DNA of 64,000 nt from DASUXY01 sp035301985 (GCA_035301985.1 DATGTE010000003.1:75029-139028); one strand, 5' to 3'; shown: positions 1 through 9,388, counted from the stretch's first letter. Notes: a model not told the origin generated them from the sequence alone. A program made the numbers and translations.

Positions 1-35
1 GTATATATAAGCACAGAGAAATTGGGGTTATCAAC

Positions 36-509
36 ATGAAATGTTCAAATTGCCACTATAAAAGTACAAGAGTCTTGGACTCACGGCCCATAGAAGATGG
101 TTGCTCGATTCGTAGAAGACGCGAGTGTGAGAAATGTGGATTTCGGTTTACGACGTTCGAGCGTGTTGAGGAAATACCACTCATCGTTGTCAAAAAAGAT
201 GGGGCTAGGCAGGAGTATAGTCGAGAAAAACTGATCCGTGGGCTCATTAAAGCTTGTGAAAAACGTCCTGTATCTATTGAAACAATCGAAAATATTGCGA
301 TTGAGGTTGAGCGAGAAATTCGCAACACAGGTGTTTCGGAAATTGATAGTAAAGAGATCGGTGAATTAGTCATGAAACGTCTTTCTGATGTGGATGAAGT
401 TGCTTATGTCCGCTTTGCTTCAGTCTATCGACAGTTTAAAGATTTAAGTGTATTTATGGAGGAGCTAAAAGAGTTAATTGATTCGGAAGATCAAAAAAAA
501 GATTCCTGA
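36..509 (+). CDS. nrdR: Transcriptional repressor NrdR
   Basis: NrdR represses ribonucleotide reductase genes by sensing ATP/dATP. The 157-residue protein has the family layout: an N-terminal zinc ribbon with Cys3, Cys6, Cys31 and Cys34 (CSNC and CEKC pairs), then an ATP-cone domain from about residue 49 to 139. The length matches the family (about 150). The ATG at 36 puts the CxxC pair at residue 3, as in homologues. It lies upstream of dnaB, as in B. subtilis, with a small hairpin between them. Identity is secure; target genes are not in this window. Confidence 0.97.
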   Translation: MKCSNCHYKSTRVLDSRPIEDGCSIRRRRECEKCGFRFTTFERVEEIPLIVVKKDGARQEYSREKLIRGLIKACEKRPVSIETIENIAIEVEREIRNTGVSEIDSKEIGELVMKRLSDVDEVAYVRFASVYRQFKDLSVFMEELKELIDSEDQKKDS

Positions 510-510
510 T

Positions 511-534
511 GAGCCAATAACCGCGGCTCTTTTT
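511..534 (+). terminator. Small hairpin between nrdR and dnaB
   Basis: A GAGCC/GGCTC stem with a 9-base loop is followed by TTTTTG, two bases after the nrdR stop. It is weak and may only attenuate transcription into dnaB. It also argues that the dnaB start lies downstream of it. Confidence 0.5.
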
Positions 535-594
535 GTTTATCACAATCAGAGGGAATTGAGTCTCGAGTTTATATCGCAAGAAAGGGATATGCAG

Positions 595-1941
595 ATGAAT
601 CATATCGGGAAAATTTTACCTGTTGATGGATATTATGTATCGTTTTATGGTAGTTTACCAGTAGATTATGCTCAGTCATTGACACACTTATACCAACCTT
701 TAATAGGTATAGAGGCAACGATTTTGTATCAAACTTTGCTCCATGAAATCGAATTACAAGAAGAGCAATTTCAAACCCATCATACGTTAATGAACTATTT
801 AAATATAGCTTTAGACGAAATCTATGAGGCACGTTTAAAGCTAGAGGGCATTGGATTATTGAGGACATATGAGCAAACAGAGCCGACGAAAAGCTATGTA
901 TATGAATTAATCGGCCCTTTCTCACCGAGAGCTTTTTTCCAAGATGCGATGTTATCACAACTGTTATATCATCACATCGGTGAGTTGAAATACAACCATT
1001 TAAAATCGCACTATACTTCACATGTGAAGTACGAAAATGATCAAAATGTGACAGCTTCATTTAATGATGTGTTTCGAACATTTAAACCATCTATTGAACA
1101 TTTACAAACGATTAAAAACATCCCAGATGAGCGTGGCCCTACCATAGATGCAATCGACTTTGACTGGTTGGAGAAGATGCTAACGAAACAGATGATTCCA
1201 GCTAAGAAAGTGTTAACAAGAGATAATAAACGCGTGATTAAACAAATGAAAGTACTATATGAAATGACATTTTATGAGATAGAAAAAGCGCTCTTATGGG
1301 CGTTGACTGAAGAACATGTGTTGAGTATTGAGGAGTTCAAAGAAGCGTGTCACGATTTATTTAAAGCAAAACATGACGAACCCATTCAGTTGTCGATTAA
1401 ACATGACAACGAGACAGAAAAAGTGAATGCGAAACAGCCAAAAACAAAAGAGGAACAATTGATTCGTGAGCTAGAAACGATCTCGCCACAGCAATTATTA
1501 GCTGACTTATCCAGTGGAAATCAAGCATCGGAACAAGATATGAAGGCCATCCGAGAAGTGATGACTTCACAAGGGTTACCAGTACCTGTAATGAATGTTC
1601 TCATCCATTACGTATTATTGCAATCAAATATGAAGTTATCGAAACCTTATTTAGAAAAAATTGCGAGTCACTGGTCACGTGCACAGTTAAAAACGGCTAA
1701 AGAAGCGATGGAGTTTGCTAAAAAAGAGAAAAACCGCTTTCGTAAAGCGACTGCCAATGGTACGAAACGAACGTATAAAAACAATCGACAACAATCCACT
1801 GATATCGTACCCGATTGGTTTAAAAATCGTAATAAACAAAAGGCGTCAAGTAAACCATTAGATGGACAGGCGATTGATATCGAAAAAGAAAAAGAGGAAA
1901 TGAAAGCTTTTATTAACAAGTATGCAAGTCATAAAAAATAG
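595..1941 (+). CDS. dnaB: Replication initiation/membrane attachment protein DnaB
   Basis: DnaB of Firmicutes is the helicase-loading co-factor that, with DnaD and DnaI, puts the replicative helicase on oriC and restart forks. The protein has the N-terminal winged-helix DnaB/DnaD-like region, including the LYQPLIG segment typical of the family, and a C-terminal DnaD-like region ending in a basic tail. The frame is open back to 478, inside nrdR, but the ATG at 595 is preferred because AAAGGG lies 8 bases upstream and the result (448 aa) fits the family length (about 470). The ATG at 589 is an alternative. dnaI follows after 22 bases, as in B. subtilis. Confidence 0.93.
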   Translation: MNHIGKILPVDGYYVSFYGSLPVDYAQSLTHLYQPLIGIEATILYQTLLHEIELQEEQFQTHHTLMNYLNIALDEIYEARLKLEGIGLLRTYEQTEPTKSYVYELIGPFSPRAFFQDAMLSQLLYHHIGELKYNHLKSHYTSHVKYENDQNVTASFNDVFRTFKPSIEHLQTIKNIPDERGPTIDAIDFDWLEKMLTKQMIPAKKVLTRDNKRVIKQMKVLYEMTFYEIEKALLWALTEEHVLSIEEFKEACHDLFKAKHDEPIQLSIKHDNETEKVNAKQPKTKEEQLIRELETISPQQLLADLSSGNQASEQDMKAIREVMTSQGLPVPVMNVLIHYVLLQSNMKLSKPYLEKIASHWSRAQLKTAKEAMEFAKKEKNRFRKATANGTKRTYKNNRQQSTDIVPDWFKNRNKQKASSKPLDGQAIDIEKEKEEMKAFINKYASHKK

Positions 1942-1963
1942 GCATTTCCAAGGGTGAGTGTGT

Positions 1964-2890
1964 ATGAAACCAGTCCAATCAACTCTAAAGAAATGGATGC
2001 AAACAAATGAAAGTTTTAAAGAAAATTACGAAAAAATTAAACAGGAAGTTTTAAATGACCCTGAAATCAAGCAATTTTTGCTCATTCATCCAGAACTGAC
2101 GGACCGAGCAATTGATAAAGGTTTAATGAAATTGTACGAATATAAATCACAATCTAAGCAATGTACAAAATGTACAGACTTAAAGTCTTGCCCTAATATG
2201 TTAAAAGGTTACTCTCCTAAATTGTATGTTCAGCAACAGGAAATTTATTTATCTTATGAAAAGTGTCATACGCGACAAATGTATGAAAAGTCACGAGAGC
2301 AACAAAAGCTCATACAAAGTTTGTATATGCCGAAAGAAATATTAGAAGCTACGCTCAGTGATATTGACATGGATCCGAAGCGAGGCCCAGCTATAAAAGA
2401 AATCAACAAGTTTTTGCAACAAATAAAAGAAGGTATTCCTCAGAAAGGGATTTACTTTTATGGCCCATTCGGAGTAGGGAAAACATATTTTCTCGGAGTG
2501 ATTGCCAATGCATTAAAACGATTTAACATCTCATCCATGCTTATCTACATGCCAGAATTTGTTCGAGAAATCAAATCATCGCTTCGAGACGATTCCGTGG
2601 ATGAGAAAATGAACTTCTTTAAGCAAGCCGATGTCTTGATGTTAGACGACATCGGAGCCGAGATGCAATCAGCGTGGTTTCGAGATGAAATTCTTGGGTC
2701 GATCTTACAGTACCGTATGATGGAACGACTTCCAGTTTTCTTCACTTCGAATTATAGTTTGGAACAATTAGAAAGTTTGCTTGCCACCACACGAGATGGC
2801 ATTGAAAGAGTGAAGGCGGGTCGAATTATCGAACGTATTAAACAAGTGAGTAAAGAAGTGTTAGTAGATGGTTACAATCGCCGAGAATGA
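1964..2890 (+). CDS. dnaI: Primosomal protein DnaI, helicase loader
   Basis: DnaI is the AAA+ ATPase that loads the replicative helicase. An N-terminal domain carries a zinc-binding cysteine cluster (CTKC...SC about residues 66–75). The C-terminal AAA+ domain has Walker A GPFGVGKT, Walker B LMLDDIG and a sensor-1-like FFTSN. The length (308 aa) matches B. subtilis DnaI (311). The ATG at 1964 is chosen because an AGGGTGAG element precedes it; a GTG two codons upstream is possible. It is co-oriented with and close to dnaB, so the two are probably co-transcribed and end at the hairpin at 2912. Confidence 0.95.
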   Translation: MKPVQSTLKKWMQTNESFKENYEKIKQEVLNDPEIKQFLLIHPELTDRAIDKGLMKLYEYKSQSKQCTKCTDLKSCPNMLKGYSPKLYVQQQEIYLSYEKCHTRQMYEKSREQQKLIQSLYMPKEILEATLSDIDMDPKRGPAIKEINKFLQQIKEGIPQKGIYFYGPFGVGKTYFLGVIANALKRFNISSMLIYMPEFVREIKSSLRDDSVDEKMNFFKQADVLMLDDIGAEMQSAWFRDEILGSILQYRMMERLPVFFTSNYSLEQLESLLATTRDGIERVKAGRIIERIKQVSKEVLVDGYNRRE

Positions 2891-2911
2891 TACCGAAATA
2901 ATCGAATAGCT

Positions 2912-2948
2912 AAGCCGTCAAACGCAACATGGCGTTGGTGGCTTTTTG
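2912..2948 (+). terminator. Rho-independent terminator after dnaI
   Basis: An interrupted stem pairs GCC and AACGC with GCGTT and GGC, and is followed by a T-rich run (GCTTTTTG). It lies 22 bases after the dnaI stop and ends the nrdR/dnaB/dnaI unit. Confidence 0.8.
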
Positions 2949-3065
2949 TCTGTACACGACTTTTCTCTTAAAACCCCTATCCAAACCGTTTTTATTGAAC
3001 AGACATTTTTTAAGATTGTTGTCCATATAATGTAACAGTTTGGTTTTGAATAAGGGTGATGCTGT

Positions 3066-3920
3066 TTGCTGGAAATTTATTTTGAATCGAACGAAGAAGT
3101 TATTCGCTTTTGTGATGGTTTATTTCGTGATCAAAAACAGCTTGATCTACATTGGAAAACTGACGCCAAGTGGGGAAACCACCTACAATTCAACCATCAA
3201 CTGCTAAATAATGATATGTATGAAGCAGTTGCTAGATCTATGGTTGATGTATTTGTTGAACATCGACTGACAAAAATGATTAAAGGAGTGGTGGAAAAAA
3301 CGTATTATTATACGAATAAAGAAGAAATTGAACGTATATTAGATTTGACGCACTGGATTATTTCAAGTGAAGAAGATCAACGAACTCCTTCTCGAAGTAA
3401 AGAGAAGCAGAATCCACTACAATTACTAATGTCTTTATTTTTAGATCATGTAAAGGATACGAACGTAATTCATTTCGACTCGATTGTTAATTTTCGATTG
3501 AACGTATTTAAAGATCAATTGATCCATTACGTAGGGTTAGCGATCGATGAATTTAAACGAGAGGAAGATCATCAATCGTTTATTAATATGCTTCGTGAAT
3601 ATATTTCCAGAAAAGAAGCAGCTTATGAAATGATTCATATTTTGCAAGGTGAGAACTTTTCTTTTTTCGCAGCGGATGGTCATCAGTTTAGTCATCGTGA
3701 ATTACGAACCATTATGCAAAAAGAACCGTTATATATCGTAGGTCTTGACGGGGAAGAATACAACTTGGCCCCATTGATTGCAATGGCACCCGAAAAGATA
3801 AAAATCTATGGAGATCATCCATCGGAGCCGAAAACATTGACGGTGATCAATGTTTTTCAAGAAAAAGTTGACTTTGAACCGATTAAAAATTTTCCGTACA
3901 CTTTTTCTTTGAATCATTAA
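3066..3920 (+). CDS. ytxC: YtxC family sporulation-associated protein
   Basis: This is the YtxC family, found only in endospore formers and annotated as a putative sporulation protein; its biochemical role is unknown. Length (284 aa) and position between dnaI and thrS match B. subtilis ytxC (281 aa). No signal peptide or membrane segment is evident. The start is TTG at 3066, with AAGGGTGAT just upstream; no ATG gives a better fit. Identification rests on synteny, length and general sequence character rather than a catalytic motif. Confidence 0.82.
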   Translation: MLEIYFESNEEVIRFCDGLFRDQKQLDLHWKTDAKWGNHLQFNHQLLNNDMYEAVARSMVDVFVEHRLTKMIKGVVEKTYYYTNKEEIERILDLTHWIISSEEDQRTPSRSKEKQNPLQLLMSLFLDHVKDTNVIHFDSIVNFRLNVFKDQLIHYVGLAIDEFKREEDHQSFINMLREYISRKEAAYEMIHILQGENFSFFAADGHQFSHRELRTIMQKEPLYIVGLDGEEYNLAPLIAMAPEKIKIYGDHPSEPKTLTVINVFQEKVDFEPIKNFPYTFSLNH

Positions 3921-3929
3921 GGACCTGAG

Positions 3930-3958
3930 TTGATTTTATGATTCATTCGAGTTATAAT
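3930..3958 (+). promoter_or_regulatory. Sigma-A promoter of the thrS leader
   Basis: TTGATT at 3930–3935 and a perfect TATAAT at 3953–3958 are separated by 17 bases. They lie upstream of the thrS T-box leader, so transcription would begin near 3966. Confidence 0.8.
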
Positions 3959-3965
3959 CGGATTT

Positions 3966-4262
3966 ATATAATTTGATTAAGATATAAGTAGCGATAAGGT
4001 CACGATTGTTTAGCGATTGTGTAGTTAAGAGAGGGAAGTCTGAGGCTGAAAACTTCCTCTACCAACTAAACGATTACCCCCTTTGAACTCTAGTGCTGAA
4101 AAATAGTAAGTAGTAGCGTCTTATCAGCGTTAATGATTCGAGAATCCGAAAATATGCTTTCGCATGTTTTAGTATCGTAAAATGGGACTTTTCGGAAATA
4201 AGGGTGGAACCACGAAGAGAACGCTCGTCCCTTTGCAATGGCAAAGAGATGGGCTTTTTTTA
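3966..4262 (+). promoter_or_regulatory. T-box riboswitch of thrS
   Basis: The leader carries the diagnostic T-box AGGGTGGAACCACG at 4201–4214, followed by a terminator hairpin (CTTTGC/GCAAAG core) and a T run ending near 4262. T-box leaders bind uncharged tRNA through a specifier codon and the acceptor end and then antiterminate. ACC triplets at 4061 and 4076 are candidate threonine specifiers in stem I; which one is used was not folded here. The gene downstream is thrS, as expected for a threonine T-box. Confidence 0.93.
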
Positions 4263-4445
4263 TTTCTATCTAATAGACAAGCTTTTTCATTGGGAATGAT
4301 CAACTGGAAAGGGCATACGCTTCGTGAACTTCGCGGGTGTATAGGTTTAGGTTGTTTATGATGTAACGGGAACAAGTCCCCCGTCGCATTGAATAAGAGG
4401 AATCAATAAACATATTTTTCATGCAAAAATTGAGGAGTGATAATC

Positions 4446-6386
4446 ATGATGGACATTGTATTTCCAGATGGAAGAAGTGAATCGTTTCCAAAAGGAACAA
4501 CGGGAGAAGAAATTGCCGCATCCATTTCACCAGGTCTAAAAAAACAAGCATTAGCGATCAAGTTAGACGGTGTTTTATTTGATTTGCGACGTGAACTAAC
4601 GAGTGGTGGAAGCATCGAAATTGTCACCTATAAAAATAAAGAGGGAATTGACATCATGCGTCATTCCACTGCTCATTTAATGGCCCAAGCCATTAAGCGC
4701 TTATACAAAGATGCTCAGTTCGGAGTCGGCCCTGTCATTGAAGAAGGGTTCTACTATGATATCGATATGGAACATTCGTTAACGCCAGAAGATTTAATAA
4801 CGATTGAAAAGGAAATGCAACGGATCATTGATGAAAATCTAGAAATCGAACGGATCGAGGTCACTCGAGAGGAAGCACAAAAAATGTTTCGTGAAATCGG
4901 TGATGACCTTAAATTGGAATTAATCGATGATATTCCTGCGGATGAGCAGATTACAATTTATAAACAAGGTGAATTTTTTGATCTTTGTCGGGGCGTGCAC
5001 GTACCGTTTACAAGCAAAATTAAGAAATTTAAATTGTTAAGTGTCTCGGGAGCCTATTGGCGTGGAGATAGCAATAATAAGCAATTGCAACGAATTTATG
5101 GTACCGTATTTGAAAAGCAAGGTGAACTAGACGAATACTTACGCATATTAAAAGAACGAAAAGAACGCGATCACCGCAAATTAGGGAAAGAGCTAGAGAT
5201 TTTTACAGTTTCTCAAAAAGTGGGGCAAGGATTACCACTTTGGCTGCCAAAAGGGGCAACGATTCGTCGCATCATCGAGCGTTATATCGTTGATCTTGAA
5301 GAACGGCTTGGCTATGATCACGTCTATACACCTGTTCTCGGTAGTGTTGATTTGTATAAAACGAGCGGTCACTTCGATCACTATCACGATGATATGTTTC
5401 CAACAATGAAAATGGATAACGAAGAACTCGTATTACGTCCAATGAACTGTCCACATCATATGATGGTTTATAAAAATGAGTTATATAGTTATCGCAATTT
5501 ACCCGTACGGATTGCAGAATTGGGTACAATGCACCGTTATGAAATGTCTGGCGCATTAGCTGGCTTGCAACGCGTGCGCGGTATGACGCTAAACGATGCA
5601 CACATTTTCGTTCGTCCAGATCAAATGAAGGAAGAGTTTATTCGCGTTGTAAAACTGATCCAGCATGTCTATAAAGATTTTGGAATAAAAGATTATTATT
5701 TCCGTCTGTCGTATCGGGATCCGGAAGATAAAGAGAAATATATTGATAATGATGAAATGTGGGAAAAAGCTCAAGCGATGTTAAAAGAAACGATGGAAGA
5801 TATGGAACTGGATTATGTTGAAGAAGAAGGGGAAGCTGCTTTCTACGGACCGAAGCTCGACGTACAAGTAAAAACGGCTCTCGGTAAGGATGAGACATTA
5901 TCAACCGTACAACTTGACTATCAAGTTGCGGAGAAATTTGATCTTACCTATATCGGCAAAGACGGAAAAGAACATCGACCGATCGTCATTCACCGTGGGG
6001 TTGTTTCGACAATGGAGCGCTTCGTTGCCTTTTTACTCGAAGAATATAAAGGAGCATTTCCAACATGGTTAGCTCCTGTCCAAGTGCAAGTCATTCCGGT
6101 ATCAGTACACGCACATCTTGATTATGCCAAGCGCGTACAAGACAAATTACGAATGGAAGGTATACGCGTCGAAGTAGATGAGCGAGATGAAAAAATTGGT
6201 TATAAAATTCGTGAAGCGCAAACGAAAAAAATTCCTTTCACATTAGTTGTCGGTGACCAAGAAATTTCGGATGAAGCAGTAAATGTGAGAAGATATGGAG
6301 AGAAGAAATCTGAAACCATGCAAAATGATGACTTTTTACGCATGATTATCGAAGAAATCGAGCAAAAAACGCTGCGCAACCATTAA
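4446..6386 (+). CDS. thrS: Threonine--tRNA ligase
   Basis: Class II synthetase charging tRNA-Thr. Domains in order: TGS (about 1–64), editing domain with HSTAH and a CRGVH segment, catalytic core with zinc-ligand MNCPHHM, motif 2 around MHRYEMSGALAGLQ, motif 3 HRGVVSTMERF, and a C-terminal anticodon-binding domain (about 540–646). Length 646 aa matches B. subtilis ThrS (643). The ATG at 4446 has GAGGAG 8 bases upstream, so it is preferred over the in-frame GTG at 4437. Expression is controlled by the T-box leader upstream. Confidence 0.98.
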   Translation: MMDIVFPDGRSESFPKGTTGEEIAASISPGLKKQALAIKLDGVLFDLRRELTSGGSIEIVTYKNKEGIDIMRHSTAHLMAQAIKRLYKDAQFGVGPVIEEGFYYDIDMEHSLTPEDLITIEKEMQRIIDENLEIERIEVTREEAQKMFREIGDDLKLELIDDIPADEQITIYKQGEFFDLCRGVHVPFTSKIKKFKLLSVSGAYWRGDSNNKQLQRIYGTVFEKQGELDEYLRILKERKERDHRKLGKELEIFTVSQKVGQGLPLWLPKGATIRRIIERYIVDLEERLGYDHVYTPVLGSVDLYKTSGHFDHYHDDMFPTMKMDNEELVLRPMNCPHHMMVYKNELYSYRNLPVRIAELGTMHRYEMSGALAGLQRVRGMTLNDAHIFVRPDQMKEEFIRVVKLIQHVYKDFGIKDYYFRLSYRDPEDKEKYIDNDEMWEKAQAMLKETMEDMELDYVEEEGEAAFYGPKLDVQVKTALGKDETLSTVQLDYQVAEKFDLTYIGKDGKEHRPIVIHRGVVSTMERFVAFLLEEYKGAFPTWLAPVQVQVIPVSVHAHLDYAKRVQDKLRMEGIRVEVDERDEKIGYKIREAQTKKIPFTLVVGDQEISDEAVNVRRYGEKKSETMQNDDFLRMIIEEIEQKTLRNH

Positions 6387-6514
6387 TACGTTTACCCATC
6401 GCCTTGAAGAACACTTTTAGATTGCTTGATTTTATGCTATGATTATGAAAGGTTTCGCACATCCAACGTAGTTGCTTTTGCTGGCTCGAAGTTATTTATC
6501 GAATGGTGTACATG

Positions 6515-6543
6515 TTGACAAAAGGATAAAAACATGTTATTCT
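6515..6543 (+). promoter_or_regulatory. Sigma-A promoter of the infC operon
   Basis: TTGACA at 6515–6520 and TATTCT at 6538–6543 have 17-base spacing. A second TTGACA lies at 6550–6555. The promoter precedes the L20 leader. Confidence 0.75.
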
Positions 6544-6567
6544 GTAATAGTTGACAAAACTTTATGA

Positions 6568-6697
6568 TCTACAGACAAGTAGAAGCACCCGCTTCTCACC
6601 TGATCAACGCTACGTTGCAGTTGACTGGTTTCAAAACATCTTTTAATAGACAGTTGGAAACGTGTGGGTGCATGATGTGTGCCTACACTTTTTTTAT
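6568..6697 (+). promoter_or_regulatory. Ribosomal protein L20 leader (infC-rpmI-rplT attenuator)
   Basis: The leader contains the conserved features of the Firmicutes L20 leader: a GTAGAAG...CTTCT hairpin with ACCCGC loop, a long-range TTGACTGG segment, and a terminator whose 5' arm starts GTGTGGGTG and 3' arm ends CCTACAC before seven T residues. In B. subtilis L20 binds this RNA and promotes termination, giving feedback on infC-rpmI-rplT. The same operon lies directly downstream here. Confidence 0.88.
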
Positions 6698-6865
6698 TGT
6701 ATGCCTTTTACATTCAGTGGGCACAACAGAGCAATGATGTTGTCATGGAATGATGTGCTGGACTCTTGAACATTTGTTTGAGTTCACTGCACAATAGGCT
6801 TTTTCTACTAAGTGCTTGTCGGGTAATAGATCAATATCATTAAAAATATTTGGAGGTGGCTGGAG

Positions 6866-7381
6866 ATTAGCAAGGAAATGAATGTGAATGAGAAAATCCG
6901 TGCTCGTGAAGTTCGTTTGATCGATTCAAATGGTGACCAGCTTGGGGTGAAGAAACGTGCAGAGGCTTTAGAAATAGCTAAGACTCGAAATTTGGACCTC
7001 GTTTTAGTCGCACCTAATGCAAAACCGCCAGTTTGTCGGATCATGGACTATGGAAAATATCGATATGAACAACAAAAGCGGGAGAAAGAAGCTCGAAAAA
7101 AACAACGAGTGATCAATGTTAAAGAGGTTCGTTTTACACCCGCAATCGGTGAACATGATTTTAACACAAAACTAAAAAACACGAGAAGGTTTCTCAAAAA
7201 AGGCGATAAAGTAAAAGCGTCTGTTCGTTTTCGTGGACGCGCCATTACCCATAAAGAGCTTGGAAGAGAAGTGCTCGATCGCTTAGCTGAAGAGTCAAAA
7301 GATGTAGCAATTATTGAATCGAAGCCGAGAATGGAAGGGCGAAATATGTATATGATGCTTGCTCCTTCAGGTGAAAAATAA
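6866..7381 (+). CDS. infC: Translation initiation factor IF-3 (probable ATT start)
   Basis: IF-3 controls start-codon fidelity and subunit dissociation. The protein has the N-terminal IF3_N domain (about 5–74, with IRAREVRLID), a lysine-rich linker and the C-terminal IF3_C domain (about 83–168). GGAGGTG at 6852–6858 lies 7 bases before ATT at 6866, which opens ISKEMNVNEKIRARE and aligns with homologues beginning MISKDF. The first in-frame ATG (6878) is 19 bases from that site and poorly placed. AUU starts are known for infC in E. coli and Geobacillus, where they give autoregulation. Product 171 aa. Confidence 0.95.
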   Translation: MSKEMNVNEKIRAREVRLIDSNGDQLGVKKRAEALEIAKTRNLDLVLVAPNAKPPVCRIMDYGKYRYEQQKREKEARKKQRVINVKEVRFTPAIGEHDFNTKLKNTRRFLKKGDKVKASVRFRGRAITHKELGREVLDRLAEESKDVAIIESKPRMEGRNMYMMLAPSGEK

Positions 7382-7418
7382 TGGATTCTTCTACACGTAT
7401 CGAAAAGGAGGAAAAACA

Positions 7419-7610
7419 ATGGCTAAAATGAAAACTCATAAAGGTTCACAAAAACGTTTTAAAAGAACTGCCTCAGGCAAATTAAAGCGTCGACATGGAT
7501 ATACAAGTCACTTATTTGCAAATAAAAGCCAAAAACAAAAGCGAAAATTACGTAAACCAGCAATGGTTTCTAAAGGTGATTTTAAGCGTATTAAAAACAT
7601 GATTCCTTAA
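7419..7610 (+). CDS. rpmI: 50S ribosomal protein L35
   Basis: Small basic protein of the large subunit, 63 aa, beginning MAKMKTHKGSQKRFK with the family signature. AAGGAGG lies 7 bases before the ATG at 7419. It sits between infC and rplT, as is usual, and shares the L20 leader control. Confidence 0.97.
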   Translation: MAKMKTHKGSQKRFKRTASGKLKRRHGYTSHLFANKSQKQKRKLRKPAMVSKGDFKRIKNMIP

Positions 7611-7637
7611 TGGGAAATAGTATAGGAGGGAATTACA

Positions 7638-7994
7638 ATGGCACGTGTTAAAGGTGGTACGGTTACACGTAAACGCAGAAAACGTGTACTTAAATTAGCT
7701 AAAGGTTATTACGGTTCCAAACGATCATTATTTAAAAATGCAAAACAGCAAGTGATGAAGTCAGGTCAATATGCATACCGTGACCGTAAACAAAAACGAC
7801 GTAACTTCCGTAGGTTGTGGATTACGCGAATTAATGCGGCGGCACGTATGAATGATTTATCATATAACAAACTGATGCACGGTTTAAAACTCGCTGGCAT
7901 TCAAGTTAACCGTAAAATGTTAGCAGATTTAGCAATCAATGATGAAAAAGCATTTGCTGAGCTAGCTAACCAAGCAAAAACAGCACTTCAATAA
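7638..7994 (+). CDS. rplT: 50S ribosomal protein L20
   Basis: L20 is a 118-residue 23S rRNA-binding assembly protein. It begins MARVKGGTVTRKRRKR and contains the GYYGSKRSLFK and RDRKQKRR segments of the family. The RBS is AGGAGGG. It is the last gene of the infC operon and the probable autoregulator acting on the leader at 6568–6697. Confidence 0.98.
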   Translation: MARVKGGTVTRKRRKRVLKLAKGYYGSKRSLFKNAKQQVMKSGQYAYRDRKQKRRNFRRLWITRINAAARMNDLSYNKLMHGLKLAGIQVNRKMLADLAINDEKAFAELANQAKTALQ

Positions 7995-8004
7995 ACTTGA
8001 ACGG

Positions 8005-8085
8005 AGAAGCGTTCACGCTTACCTTGATGAAAACAAAATGAAAAAACTTTGTTTTCAATGGGTAAACGTGGTCGCTTCTTTTTTA
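8005..8085 (+). terminator. Terminator of infC-rpmI-rplT
   Basis: Long imperfect hairpin: GAAGCG, CACG and TTACC pair with GGTAA, CGTG and CGCTTC. An inner GAAAACAAA/TTTGTTTTC stem sits at the tip and the T run CTTTTTTA follows. Confidence 0.88.
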
Positions 8086-8267
8086 TAGAAATATATATAA
8101 ACCCCTATGGATGATAGGCGATGATTTGACAAACGTGTGTATGTTTTTCTGTCATAAAGGCTCGTCTATTGTCATACACATACTCATGAATGGAAGATCA
8201 ACTACGAAATGGAATGCAATGGACGAATCAATGGTTTTGATCATCGTTATAATCTAGGAGGGTGGCT

Positions 8268-8843
8268 ATGGAGCTGTTTGAAACGCATGTGATAAACTTT
8301 CTTGTTGAGACAGGGAGTATATTTGCACCTGTACTCTTTATTAGCTTCCACTTATTAAGACCATTGTTTTTTCTCCCTGTTGTCGTTATTTGTATTTCTG
8401 GAGGAATGATTTTCGGAACGGTTGCTGGAACCATCTACTCCATTATCGGTATAACGCTGTCCAGTATTTTTTTTTATGGAATCATTCACTGGATGCCGAA
8501 GTCATTTCATAAATTGACCAACCTTAGAGAAAAATGGTTAGGCAAACAACTGATTTTGACACCTTCACAAATCGCACTACTACGTCTTGTTCCTTTTATT
8601 CATTTTCATTTATTATCCTTATACTTAATTGAAATATCAAATGGCTTTAAAGACTATACAAAAGCGTCATTGTTGACGAATATTCCGTTAGCTGTTGTTT
8701 ACACATCATTCGGACAACATTTATCAGGTTTTTCTCCTTTGACTGTCATGTTGTTTTTAGTGATCTTATTCGTATGTATTCATATTTTCCGTCACCAGGA
8801 AGTTATCTTGAAATGGAATGATTTTTTCCAGACGAGCACATAA
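8268..8843 (+). CDS. VTT/TVP38-like (DedA-superfamily) membrane protein
   Basis: A 191-residue integral membrane protein with about five hydrophobic segments. The central region resembles the SNARE-associated/VTT fold: a glycine-rich SGGMIFGTVAGTIYSIIG re-entrant segment, then a RLVPFIHFHLLSLYLIE stretch that replaces the usual R-x-x-P-x-x-P-x-x-x-x-N motif. Related proteins are lipid scramblases or flippases, but the substrate here is unknown. AGGAGGG precedes the ATG at 8268. It stands alone after the ribosomal operon; B. subtilis carries a related gene (ytxB) in this neighbourhood. Confidence 0.7.
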   Translation: MELFETHVINFLVETGSIFAPVLFISFHLLRPLFFLPVVVICISGGMIFGTVAGTIYSIIGITLSSIFFYGIIHWMPKSFHKLTNLREKWLGKQLILTPSQIALLRLVPFIHFHLLSLYLIEISNGFKDYTKASLLTNIPLAVVYTSFGQHLSGFSPLTVMLFLVILFVCIHIFRHQEVILKWNDFFQTST

Positions 8844-8887
8844 CACAGTATAAAAGCCCATTCTGAAATCATCGCGGACGTACAATG

Positions 8888-9280
8888 CTATTTTATAAGT
8901 AAGATTTGGTCAATCGGGTGTTTCCATTCAATCGTAGCATATGGATAGCGCATGAGTAATTGTTCCTCTAAAAAATAAAGATCATCACGGGTTATGCCTT
9001 CAAGTTCATTCACATCATTCACAACAACATGAATATCGACTACCTCAAAAGCATCTTCCGTCGTTCCTACATATTTTTCACCTTCAAATAAGCAGCCTTT
9101 ATAAACAAATTGGATATTTTTCACCCGATTGTTCGGTTCGTCCAAAAAGTAAAACTCATGGGATTGTTTAGCGATTTTTAAATGCGTTTGTGGATTGCGA
9201 AAATATTGAATCCATGTGTAGATCAACAGTGCAATCGAGATCAGAATGAGGATGCGAAAAAAAATGACAATCATATTCAT
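8888..9280 (-). CDS. ysdB: YsdB-like membrane-anchored protein
   Basis: The 130-residue protein has one N-terminal membrane helix (about 3–25) and a soluble domain with the blocks FYFLDEPNN and YKGCLFEGEKYVGTTEDAF, which match what I recall of B. subtilis YsdB, also about 130 aa and linked to the sigma-W pathway. It lies between rplT and the M42 peptidase gene (ysdC), the B. subtilis position, though here on the opposite strand from its neighbours. AAGGAGAC precedes the start. Its molecular function is not established. Confidence 0.78.
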   Translation of the reverse strand: MNMIVIFFRILILISIALLIYTWIQYFRNPQTHLKIAKQSHEFYFLDEPNNRVKNIQFVYKGCLFEGEKYVGTTEDAFEVVDIHVVVNDVNELEGITRDDLYFLEEQLLMRYPYATIEWKHPIDQILLIK

Positions 9281-9388
9281 TGTCTCCTTACTTTGAGATA
9301 CTATATCATACGGTTAAGAAACTGTATAAGTTTCACTATTATATGGAAAACATGTTACAATTGAACAGAGGATGAAAGGAGAACGAAC

